Source of the DNA: Gluconacetobacter sacchari
GTDB lineage: Bacteria; Pseudomonadota; Alphaproteobacteria; Acetobacterales; Acetobacteraceae
DNA: 64,000 nt
Direction: 5' to 3'
Assembly (NCBI RefSeq): GCF_014174255.1
Contig: NZ_JABEQJ010000022.1
Span: 1-64,000 of the forward strand
The notes below the pieces were generated by a model. The model was given only the letters and a program-made list of their open reading frames with translations. It made no database searches and was not told where the DNA came from. Shown piece after piece: positions 40,104-48,041 of this stretch (its first letter is position 1; each line of letters starts with the position of its first letter). The position numbers and the translations under genes are program-made.

Positions 40104-40787
40104 TCAGCGCGACGATGCCATCTGGCGAAGGTTCTTCCACACCTTTGCCTGATAGGCCTGGTTGAACCTTGGCGTGCGGGAATTGTAATTTCCGACGCGG
40201 CGCCAGAAGTCTGCGGGCGCTGAAAGCGTCGCACCACCGAGTTCGCGACTCAGAATCCATGCACCGACATGCAGGTTCAGACAGCCGTTATTGATGATCT
40301 GGTCCCGGGTTACGCCCATTGCGGCCAGTTCCGGGAGATGGGACGAGTTGATCTGGGCTATGCCCATGTCGTACGTGCCATTCTTGTTATAAACGACCTT
40401 GCCGACTTGGCCGCTCTCGGTCTTCAGAACTGCGCGGTAAATCGGTTCGGGAATGTGGTAGGCACCTGCCGCGTTGCTGACGCATGCGTCGAGTCCGGGC
40501 GGCCCAAGGATGGGTTGAAGCAGGCTCGTCTGAACGTGGTGGCGTTCGGAAAGATTCGCGCCGCCAGCGCGCGCAATGATCCACGCGCCGGCGATGATAC
40601 CCCAGCATGCCTGCCCTTGGATGAGTTGGGGATCGAATCCCGCTCGCTGGAGGATGGCCATCCACGCCGGCTGGATACCGAGAGGCCCGATTCCGTCGCG
40701 CCGATGTGCCGCAACGGTCTCCAATATTTTTACGGGGACGGAGTAGGCGACCTCGGCAACATGCGCGCAGGGGGGAAGGAGAGGCAT
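40104..40787 (-). CDS. pilT: Lytic transglycosylase with duplicated domain (PilT of IncI)
   Basis: A 227-residue protein made of two related halves. The C-terminal half (about 100-227) is a normal SLT domain: ACVSNAAGAYHIPEPIYRAV, catalytic Glu124 in LKTESGQ, NGTYDMGIAQINSSHLPELA and NGCLNLHVGAWILSRELGG. The N-terminal half (about 7-76) aligns as CAHVAEVAYSVPVKILETVA, ... GPLGIQPAWMAILQRAGFDP and GQACWGIIAGAWIIARAGG, with both Cys kept but no Glu at the catalytic site. No clear signal peptide. It follows pilV and should open peptidoglycan for the thin pilus. Confidence 0.85.
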   Translation of the reverse strand: MPLLPPCAHVAEVAYSVPVKILETVAAHRRDGIGPLGIQPAWMAILQRAGFDPQLIQGQACWGIIAGAWIIARAGGANLSERHHVQTSLLQPILGPPGLDACVSNAAGAYHIPEPIYRAVLKTESGQVGKVVYNKNGTYDMGIAQINSSHLPELAAMGVTRDQIINNGCLNLHVGAWILSRELGGATLSAPADFWRRVGNYNSRTPRFNQAYQAKVWKNLRQMASSR

Positions 40788-40794
40788 GTCTGGA

Positions 40795-42327
40795 CTACTG
40801 GTAGACTTGGCAAGTTAATGGAATTTCGCGTCCCCAGCCGACGACCGACCACGTCGAGCCATAAGGTACCACGAAGGTAAGCGCGGAGGCTACCTCCATA
40901 GAGGTATCCCCACTTTCGTGGTGGTACAGGCCAACAAGATTCCCATCGACGTAGGCGGCGAACTGCGTCGCGTATCCATTATGGTAGGTTATGCCGGTGC
41001 CCGTGACGGTGACGAACTCGGCGTCTCCGTTGCTGCTGTAAAGAGGGTCGCCGCTTAGATTCTGATGACTGACGGTGTTTTCACTGTCCCATCCAGGGCA
41101 TGTGGCGCGATGCAGCCATGGCTGCTTACCAGTCGTCCATTTGCCGTTCTCGCAATGGAGAATGATACCGCTTCCGTCAGCCTGTGCGGCGATGGAGGCG
41201 TTTTGCGCGCAGGAATTGCCCTGATAGGCGCCCGCAGCGGTCCCGATTATCAGGGACCTCGCGGCGTACATGTCCGTATTTGTGTTGATACTGTTCTGTG
41301 CGTAGACGTGGTCTACCTGGCTGATGTCGGCAGCGGCGCCCGAGCCCGTGTGCTGAATGGAGATGCCGCCCGGAGTGCGCAGATTCAGGGTGGATGCGTC
41401 GCCGTAAACATAGCTGCTTCCGAGCTTCAGGCCGCCTGTCCATGGACCGAATGGATCGCCCGCTCCGCCCTCCAATTGTCGCGCGTCGAAGTGATTATCG
41501 ACATGGCCGTTGCCGCTGCTGTTGATCCAGCTTGCCGGGAACTGTCCGCTTGGGCCGGCGCCGATCGTCCCTTGGGCCGCCACATCCAGGGTTGCGAGCC
41601 CGCCTCCCCACCCAGGCGGCAAGGCATTTGGGTCAATCCCTGATGTCCCGATCCGGCCGGAAAAGCTCGCGCTGGCACCGTTCGTAATGTCATTGCCGCC
41701 CATATTGAGATTGGCAGCCATGGTATTGCGCTCGGGATGATTGGGCACGTTGTCCCGATATAGCACATCTGAATTATCCTGCGCGCCTGTCGTGACCGAC
41801 GCCAGACCGTAAAGATGCCCTGCACCTGGGTTTGGGAACGTGCCGCCCAGGGCCATCTGCCAGCCTCCTTGGGCACCGACCGCGGTATGGCTGTTGACCG
41901 CCGGTGTGACATTGTCCGGCCCCACATAGCCGGAGTGACTGCCGGAAATATTCGTGATGCCGGCAAGCGTCTTGAGATTGAGTTGTGCGCCCCCCGTGGT
42001 GATGATCGCGATATCGGCCTGTCCCGATGTCGGTTGCACGGCATAGGCGTGCCAGGTTTGCCCATAGGGATTGAGAACCCGGAAGTTCGGCAGCAGATTC
42101 AGGCTCGACAACGCAATCTCATGGGGGGCGCCATCCGACACCAGGCTGGCCAGCGCCGATTGATTGGCATCAAGATAGGCTTGGGCTGCCGTGAGAAGAT
42201 CCTGAAACTGCCCGGAAGTCTGTGCCTGGAGAGCGCGCTCGTGACCGGCGCCGACCATCAGGGCGAGGTGGCCGATCATGTAAGCGCCGATCACGGTCGA
42301 GACGAGGATAGAGACGAGTGAGCCCAT
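40795..42327 (-). CDS. pilV: PilV-like tip adhesin pilin without a shufflon
   Basis: A 510-residue protein starting MGSLVSILVSTVIGAYMIGH, a pilin-like hydrophobic N-terminus but with Ser rather than Glu at the fifth position after Gly. The constant region includes AQAYLDANQSALASLV and ends with the PilV signature GNSCAQNASIAAQADGSGII and LHCENGKWTTGKQPWL. The last ~100 residues form the receptor-binding domain. In R64 this part is switched by a shufflon; no recombinase gene or extra C-terminal segment is seen here. Start and pilM stop overlap (TGATG). Confidence 0.85.
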   Translation of the reverse strand: MGSLVSILVSTVIGAYMIGHLALMVGAGHERALQAQTSGQFQDLLTAAQAYLDANQSALASLVSDGAPHEIALSSLNLLPNFRVLNPYGQTWHAYAVQPTSGQADIAIITTGGAQLNLKTLAGITNISGSHSGYVGPDNVTPAVNSHTAVGAQGGWQMALGGTFPNPGAGHLYGLASVTTGAQDNSDVLYRDNVPNHPERNTMAANLNMGGNDITNGASASFSGRIGTSGIDPNALPPGWGGGLATLDVAAQGTIGAGPSGQFPASWINSSGNGHVDNHFDARQLEGGAGDPFGPWTGGLKLGSSYVYGDASTLNLRTPGGISIQHTGSGAAADISQVDHVYAQNSINTNTDMYAARSLIIGTAAGAYQGNSCAQNASIAAQADGSGIILHCENGKWTTGKQPWLHRATCPGWDSENTVSHQNLSGDPLYSSNGDAEFVTVTGTGITYHNGYATQFAAYVDGNLVGLYHHESGDTSMEVASALTFVVPYGSTWSVVGWGREIPLTCQVYQ

Positions 42328-42803
42328 CAGAAACCGGTTCCGGTGAAGGTGACGACTGACACGACATCGCCGGCAGCCACGGCAACGGGCAGGGCGCCCA
42401 TTTGGCCACCTGCCGGGGATTGCCATGTGGACCCATTCGACAGGCCGATAGCGATATCGCCCTCAGAGAGGCGCTGCAGGGCCGCAAGCCGCGCGGATCC
42501 GGCACCATCCCACCAGGTCTGGATTGTGGTGCCGGCCGCGCTACGCTGCACGATGCTGTGCATGGCCGAGGTTGCCCCAGTGATGTCGGCGGTGGGTAAG
42601 CTCGCAAGAGAGATGCTCCCGGTGATGCCGGGACTCTCATGCACATAAGCCTGCACGGCCCGCTTGTAGGAGAGGAAGCCGTCAGCCACCACATCTTCAT
42701 CCATCGTCACCCCGGAGTGGTGGTCATTCATGACCCGCTGCTCAAGCGCGAGCGCACCCAGGATCATGACAAGTGCGAGTGGGAGAAGAAGCTGGCCGAG
42801 CAT
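42327..42803 (-). CDS. pilM: PilM-like thin-pilus protein
   Basis: A 158-residue protein with an N-terminal membrane anchor (MLGQLLLPLALVMILGALAL) and a periplasmic body (GFLSYKRAVQAYVHESPGIT; STWQSPAGGQMGALPVAVAA), as in IncI PilM. In R64 pilM precedes pilN; here it lies between pilS and pilV. Role in pilus assembly is known genetically but not biochemically. Confidence 0.7.
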   Translation of the reverse strand: MLGQLLLPLALVMILGALALEQRVMNDHHSGVTMDEDVVADGFLSYKRAVQAYVHESPGITGSISLASLPTADITGATSAMHSIVQRSAAGTTIQTWWDGAGSARLAALQRLSEGDIAIGLSNGSTWQSPAGGQMGALPVAVAAGDVVSVVTFTGTGF

Positions 42804-42808
42804 TGCCG

Positions 42809-43453
42809 TTACTGACCTGTCGTCTCGGTAAAGCTGAACTTCACCTCGCTCAGGCTGTCCGTGCTGCCACGGTTGCAGGCTTGCGCGACAGCCGACGAGG
42901 CGCCGGTCTGAACGCCCGTCTCCACGATCCAGGTGCCATTTACGAACACGCCATTTGTTGGCTGAGACAAAGCAAAACGCGCACAAGCCGACGAGGGGAC
43001 GCCGTTCCAGTCTTCATAGAGGGTGTTCGTCGTCCCGGTGAGGACGATCGTGGACCCCTGCCAGGGACCTCGGATGGTCTGTCCATCGGGGCTTGACTTC
43101 TCCGGCACGATGCCGGCCTTGATCGCGTCAGCGTTGTTGATGGGCGTAAAATCTGTCTGCCCGCCCGCCACGGTGGTGCCGTAGACGGCTCGCGTCTGGG
43201 ACCAGATATCGCCGGCTTGTGCGATCGCGGCCTCGGTCCCGCTGTGCATGAAGGAGAGAACGGTGTTCTCTGCGACATAGCCGAGGCCAATTGTTCCGAT
43301 AACCGCGGCTGCGATGATTGCGATAAGTCTTTCCATAAGACTAAGTCCTTTCTGACCGAGAAAGCGGAGTTTTATGTTTGCGTTAGGAGGTTTAGGTGGA
43401 CCGGTCGCCTGTTCTCGCCGGTGTGTGCTCTGCTGATCACCCCCCGAATGCAT
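42809..43453 (-). CDS. pilS: PilS-like type IVb major prepilin
   Basis: A 214-residue prepilin. After a basic leader ending RFLGQKG comes LSLMERLIAIIAAAVIGTIG, with Gly before the cut and Glu at +5 as needed by prepilin peptidase. The C-terminal region has a Cys pair (SSACARFALSQ, AQACNRGSTD) that can form the pilin D-loop disulfide. The leader from ATG 43453 is 36 residues, long even for type IVb; this start overlaps pilR by 17 nt. No prepilin peptidase gene (pilU) is in the window. Confidence 0.85.
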   Translation of the reverse strand: MHSGGDQQSTHRREQATGPPKPPNANIKLRFLGQKGLSLMERLIAIIAAAVIGTIGLGYVAENTVLSFMHSGTEAAIAQAGDIWSQTRAVYGTTVAGGQTDFTPINNADAIKAGIVPEKSSPDGQTIRGPWQGSTIVLTGTTNTLYEDWNGVPSSACARFALSQPTNGVFVNGTWIVETGVQTGASSAVAQACNRGSTDSLSEVKFSFTETTGQ

Positions 43454-44588
43454 CGACCGGGATCATCGATTGAGATGCGAGATAGAGGAGGCCGGCACAA
43501 ATCCACATCGCGAGTGTGCCGATGACCATCACGCGATCGGCAAGCCGGATGGCTTTTCTTTCGATTTCGGCCGACCATTTGCGCGACTGCACGAGCAAGT
43601 AGTCGTAGGCGTTCTGCGTAACGCCCCAGACATTGCTGATGTCATCGATCAATTCCGGCGACGGAAATTGAAAGCCGATCTCCTCCAGAGCCTCGGGAAG
43701 CAGCACCGCGTGGTGCAGCATCTTCTCCCGCAGGGCCTCCAGGCGCTCCTTCAGCCACGGAGAGGCATATTGCATCTGGTCGCGTAGGACGTTGGTGTCG
43801 TATTCGCCGGAGCGGACCAGCATCACGAACGTCGTCAGCCAGAGGAAGCCCTGGATATTGCGGTAGGTCGACCAGGGCGGGATCATCTCCAGCCGGACGC
43901 GCCAGGCGCCGGTCAGATGACGCAGGCTGATGACAACGGCGATGATCGAGACGAACACGATGCCTGTGGCCCAGTAGGGGGCTGAGCCGCTGGCCATATC
44001 CGTGACGCTCGTGACCAGGCGGAGAGAGAATGTCGGCCTGGCGCCCATGCTGCGCACCAGGGCCACGATGTCCTGTAGGGCCGTCGCCGCCATCACGATG
44101 ACGGTGGCCAGGAGCATGGCGATATACAGTGCGATCACCAACGCCGGCTTGCGGGCGGCCCTGACGATGCGGTCCGCCATCTCGCGACGCTCGACGGCCA
44201 GGGTAAGCATTTCACCGAGGTTCCGAGCCCGTTCGCCGGCGACGAGGGTGCCATATTCGTCGGCCGGGATCAGGGGTGCCATGGCATCTGCGAACGAGCG
44301 GGAATGGTCCTCCATTTCCGAATAGACCCGCTCCAGGACGTCGATTGTCCCGCGGGCGAGGATGCCGGAGATGAAGGTGCGCCGCTTGAGCCGGCCGATA
44401 TACTGGAGGATCAGCCGGCTTGGCGTGGTATGGCTCGATCCGTCGCCTAGACGCAGGGCCATCATCTCGTAAAGATCGGCCCGCGTGCGCCAGCCGAAAT
44501 TGAGTTTCAGCAGGAAGCGCTCGGACCAGTCCGCCTGGGCGAGCGTCCTGCTTCCAAAGGTGTCGGTCGGAACGAGTTCGAAGCTCAT
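43437..44588 (-). CDS. pilR: PilR inner-membrane assembly protein (GspF family)
   Basis: A 383-residue protein with two T2SSF-type domains. Membrane segments lie near 170-195 (PALVIALYIAMLLATVIVMA), 222-245 (YWATGIVFVSIIAVVISLRH) and 358-378 (VMVIGTLAMWICAGLLYLAS). Length and topology fit PilR, the platform of the thin-pilus machine. It overlaps pilQ by 4 nt and pilS by 17 nt. Confidence 0.85.
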   Translation of the reverse strand: MSFELVPTDTFGSRTLAQADWSERFLLKLNFGWRTRADLYEMMALRLGDGSSHTTPSRLILQYIGRLKRRTFISGILARGTIDVLERVYSEMEDHSRSFADAMAPLIPADEYGTLVAGERARNLGEMLTLAVERREMADRIVRAARKPALVIALYIAMLLATVIVMAATALQDIVALVRSMGARPTFSLRLVTSVTDMASGSAPYWATGIVFVSIIAVVISLRHLTGAWRVRLEMIPPWSTYRNIQGFLWLTTFVMLVRSGEYDTNVLRDQMQYASPWLKERLEALREKMLHHAVLLPEALEEIGFQFPSPELIDDISNVWGVTQNAYDYLLVQSRKWSAEIERKAIRLADRVMVIGTLAMWICAGLLYLASQSMIPVDAFGG

Positions 44589-46285
44589 GGGGCCGGCTCC
44601 TTTGTCCCGGCGTCGCGGGCAGCGCGTGCGGCGGTCGCTCGGCGACGCTCCTGTTCCAGCTCGTCCCGAAACGGAATCTGACCGACTTCGCCGATGATGT
44701 CGGCCGGGTCGACGCGGCCCTCAAAGGCAAGCGCGATCGATTTTTCGACCATGGTGGTATCGGCGTCCGGCCGGGCACGGTGCCATTGCCGTGCGATTTC
44801 CACCCCATGGCGGATTACGTTGCTCATCAGTTCGGTGTTGGCGACCACGACCTCGGCGACGGCGGTGGGGCTGTCATTCCCCATGTGGTTGCAGTGGTCG
44901 CATCCGTCGGGATTCCGGCGATACACCCCGGACGTGTCGCCCCAACTGCGGAGCGCGTCGCGGCTCACGCTCGGCATGCGGGGATCGTCCGGCTCCCAGG
45001 GCAGTTTGCAGTGCGGACAGAGCACCGACTGAATGCGCTGGGCCACGACGCCGCGGAACAGCGATGTGTCGCAGATCACCTGGCGTTTCAGGCGATCGTT
45101 GTCCATGTCCTCGAGGCGGGGGAAAATGTCGAAGGCGTCGTCAACGTGTAGGGTGGTCAAGCCTGAGTGCCCTGTCCGCGCCAGTGTGACCGCGACCAGC
45201 GCCACGCCGACGTCCTGGATTTCACCGATGACCACGCGATCGGGGTCCATGCGGAGCATGTTGCGGGCATGTTCGGCAAACTCGCGTTGAGCCTGCTCGG
45301 TGTCGTCTGTATTCGAGACCTCAAGCTGGACGGCCCACGGCATGAAATATTCCACCGGGCGTTCGATGGTGATCAGGCGCTTGTGCGGATCGATCCTGGC
45401 CTGATGACGGCTCAGGGCAAGAAGTGTCGTTGATTTTCCGGAGCCTGTTGGTCCGGTCAGCACCACGAACCCTGCGGGGAACGAACACAGATACTTCAGA
45501 AGGTCTATCTGCCTTGGGGAGAACCCTTTTGGCAGGAGTTCCGCCTCGATATCGACCTCCGGCTTCTTCGGCGAGCGCAGGATGATATCGGGGGGGATCT
45601 CCGGGCGGGCACCCGTGCCCTCCTTGTATTGGAAGCGCAGCGACATGAAGCCTCCGCCGTCCATTTGCGGGTAGGAGGGGCCACGAATGATGCGTACGTT
45701 GGCCAGACCCGTGCCGGGCAGGGCATCGCCGGTGATGCCGCCATCCTGCGGATCCTTTTCCGAGTAGGTGTTCTTGCGGCTCGACTGCAGATTGAAGATC
45801 GCGATTTCCAGCTGTCGCCCCTCATGGCGTGAGACTTCCTTGAGAATCATGATTTTCTTGCGAAGGCGGATCTCGATACTGGTATGCGTCGCGCCGTGAC
45901 GGAAATGCATATCGCTGATCCGGAACGCCGCTGCGATCGTGAGCAGCTTCCGGCCGGCTTCGCGCGCGGTCGCAGCGCCCTCTCCCGCCTGATCCCGGAT
46001 CGCCGTAATCTCGCGAAAGGACGCCTTGCGGGCGGTCAGTTCGGCGATGCCCTCCCATTTTGCCGGCCAGACAGCCCCGGTCAGCCGGCGATGGGCGTTT
46101 AGCCATTCCTGCATCTCGTCGCTACTGCGCCGGTCCTCGTCGAGAAACAGGGTTTGGTTTTCGACGTCGACATGGACGTGGCGCTCGAGGTTCTTGCCGA
46201 TAAGATGTCGGCCATAAGGATCGAAACCCGACGGCCGGCGCGGTCCGCGTTTGCCACGTCCGAAAACAGTGCCGATGAAGCTCAT
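44585..46285 (-). CDS. pilQ: PilQ thin-pilus assembly ATPase (GspE/PilB family)
   Basis: A 566-residue ATPase from MSFIGTVFGRGKRGPRRPSG. Walker A is VVLTGPTGSGKSTTLLAL (about 265), the Walker B region MDPDRVVIGEIQDVGVALVA, the His box TGHSGLTTLHVDDAFD, and a four-Cys zinc site runs from LCPHCKLPWEP to DGCDHCNHMG. It is a cytoplasmic hexamer that powers pilin extraction. Start overlaps the pilO stop. Confidence 0.93.
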   Translation of the reverse strand: MSFIGTVFGRGKRGPRRPSGFDPYGRHLIGKNLERHVHVDVENQTLFLDEDRRSSDEMQEWLNAHRRLTGAVWPAKWEGIAELTARKASFREITAIRDQAGEGAATAREAGRKLLTIAAAFRISDMHFRHGATHTSIEIRLRKKIMILKEVSRHEGRQLEIAIFNLQSSRKNTYSEKDPQDGGITGDALPGTGLANVRIIRGPSYPQMDGGGFMSLRFQYKEGTGARPEIPPDIILRSPKKPEVDIEAELLPKGFSPRQIDLLKYLCSFPAGFVVLTGPTGSGKSTTLLALSRHQARIDPHKRLITIERPVEYFMPWAVQLEVSNTDDTEQAQREFAEHARNMLRMDPDRVVIGEIQDVGVALVAVTLARTGHSGLTTLHVDDAFDIFPRLEDMDNDRLKRQVICDTSLFRGVVAQRIQSVLCPHCKLPWEPDDPRMPSVSRDALRSWGDTSGVYRRNPDGCDHCNHMGNDSPTAVAEVVVANTELMSNVIRHGVEIARQWHRARPDADTTMVEKSIALAFEGRVDPADIIGEVGQIPFRDELEQERRRATAARAARDAGTKEPAP

Positions 46286-47418
46286 GGATCCGTTCCTCCG
46301 GATACGCGTGCGGTGAGCGTGTAGGTCACCGGCGCGGTCTTCCAGTTTTGTGCGTCGATCCCCGTAGCGGCCGACATTTCGGTAAATTCGAGTCCGGGAA
46401 TGCCGTTCCAATCGGTGCCGCTGGGTTCGGCCGGCCATGTGAAGTGGACGGCAGCCTTCAAATCGGTCGGTGAAACGGAACCGAGCTGAATGCCGACATT
46501 GGCCTCCTGTAGCTTCGAAATGAGGCGTCGCAGCCCGCCCTTGTGCGGGGCTCTGTCCGCAGGGGAATAGGTGAGCCTGAGGGGGACAGTCTCGGTGATT
46601 GTATTCCCCTGGGAAGAAGGATCGAGCTTGCCGCCTGGGGCAGTCGCCAGCGTGCCGCCGTCACGCGTCCAGGTCCTGATCAGCACTTGCGGCTGGCAGG
46701 TCCAACTCGTGAGGGCCCATCCGCTTCGCAGCAGGTCGGCTCCGACGGCTTCTTCGCAGGCTGCAAGCCAGACATTCGGGAGGACGACGCGTTGGGCATT
46801 GGCATTCTGGCGCCGCGCGAGAAGAAGGAGTGCTTGCCGTTCTTCCTCGGCGACGATCGCTCTGTGATGCTGCCAGACCGCGAAGGCGCACCAGACAGCG
46901 CCGGCCGCAGCCAGACTGCCGACAGCGATCCCGATGGGCTGCTCCAGGGAAACCGGCACGAGGGGGACAGTCGCGCCTTCAAGGCCCTGGAGGAGATCTT
47001 CAGCCTCGCCATAGCCGACCCGCTCACGGCCGGCGAGAATTTCGCGTGGAATGGTCGTCTCCAGCGCGTCGCGCTCCGAGGCCGAAAGCACGCTATCGGA
47101 AAATCGTTCAAGCTCGCCCCGCGCATTGGTGCCGACGATCCAGAACTGGTCCTCCGTGATCTGTACCTCGATCAGCTTGTCCGGACCAATCTTCCTGGCC
47201 AGCGCGAGCGCGCCCGGGCGGATGGCGCGCTGTCGCGTCTTCGGGGGAAGGGAGAAATAGCCAATGGTCCAGCGTTCACCTGGAATGACGACGAAGTGCG
47301 TCATCTCAAGTCCGCGCGCCCGACGCCGCAACATCCGGCGACTGGGCTTCGAGGCGACAACGGCCCAGGTGCCGTTCAAATGCCACGTGGTCGCGCCGGT
47401 TCGCAGGGCGAGCATCAT
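46282..47418 (-). CDS. pilO: PilO thin-pilus assembly protein
   Basis: A 378-residue protein with an N-terminal cytoplasmic domain (WTIGYFSLPPKTRQRAIRPG; PREILAGRERVGYGEAEDLL), a membrane segment at about 163-183 (IGIAVGSLAAAGAVWCAFAV) and a periplasmic domain with two Cys (LAACEEAV, WTCQPQV). This matches IncI PilO, a bitopic inner-membrane component. Coupled on both sides by 4-nt overlaps. Confidence 0.82.
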   Translation of the reverse strand: MMLALRTGATTWHLNGTWAVVASKPSRRMLRRRARGLEMTHFVVIPGERWTIGYFSLPPKTRQRAIRPGALALARKIGPDKLIEVQITEDQFWIVGTNARGELERFSDSVLSASERDALETTIPREILAGRERVGYGEAEDLLQGLEGATVPLVPVSLEQPIGIAVGSLAAAGAVWCAFAVWQHHRAIVAEEERQALLLLARRQNANAQRVVLPNVWLAACEEAVGADLLRSGWALTSWTCQPQVLIRTWTRDGGTLATAPGGKLDPSSQGNTITETVPLRLTYSPADRAPHKGGLRRLISKLQEANVGIQLGSVSPTDLKAAVHFTWPAEPSGTDWNGIPGLEFTEMSAATGIDAQNWKTAPVTYTLTARVSGGTDP

Positions 47419-48041
47419 GGGCGGTACCCACCCGAGCGGGTCTCCGGGCGGCCCAGGCCCGCTGAGGGGGCAAGCGGTGCGGTCCCATCATCAGGGGCGA
47501 GACGGACCAGCTTGGTGTCACGCTCGATGACGACACCGTACTCCGTCACCGCATGAACGACCGTGCCGTCAGGCAGTTGGCTGCCCTGTGTCACAGACGG
47601 CGTTGTGCCGTCCGCCAGACGCAGGACGGCCTGTGCGTGTCCTTCGTCCGAGGTGATCATCACGATGCGGGGCAAAGCAACTTCCGGCGGCGTTTGCGGG
47701 GCACCGTGCGGGCCTGTCGTCGGGGGCAACCCCAGCATCGGCGGCACCATCGGGAGTGCACTCGGCTGGGTGAGCGGAGATGCGGCGGCTGGCTTTTCGT
47801 GAATCTTGCGCTCTGCGTCAGCGATATGCGCCTTCAGGTCGGCGGCAGCCGCCTCGATCGACAGCTCGCCGAGGCAGCTTCTATTGACGGAAAGAGCCTC
47901 TACCGAAAGTGCCTGTCCGGGAGGAGCGTGCATCATTCGCTCCGCACAGGGCGGCATATCGGCCCGGGCGGGATGACCCACGCTCAGGCCAAGTAGTAGC
48001 GTCCCGAGCTTCTGGAAGCCGGAGTGCTGGCGATTGCTCAT
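47415..48041 (-). CDS. pilP: PilP periplasmic pilus protein
   Basis: A 208-residue exported protein (LGTLLLGLSVGHPARA signal). Residues 60-78 are helical (IEAAAADLKAHIADAERKIH), then a Pro-rich linker, then the PilP domain (LPRIVMITSDEGHAQAVLRL; VTQGSQLPDGTVVHAVTEYG). It links inner-membrane parts with the PilN secretin. Position between pilN and pilO is as in R64. Confidence 0.85.
   Translation of the reverse strand: MSNRQHSGFQKLGTLLLGLSVGHPARADMPPCAERMMHAPPGQALSVEALSVNRSCLGELSIEAAAADLKAHIADAERKIHEKPAAASPLTQPSALPMVPPMLGLPPTTGPHGAPQTPPEVALPRIVMITSDEGHAQAVLRLADGTTPSVTQGSQLPDGTVVHAVTEYGVVIERDTKLVRLAPDDGTAPLAPSAGLGRPETRSGGYRP

Noticed and set aside
43454-44588. pilR as a second T2SS/T4P locus of chromosomal origin
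   Set aside because: Its overlaps with pilQ and pilS and the IncI gene content show it belongs to the plasmid thin-pilus operon.
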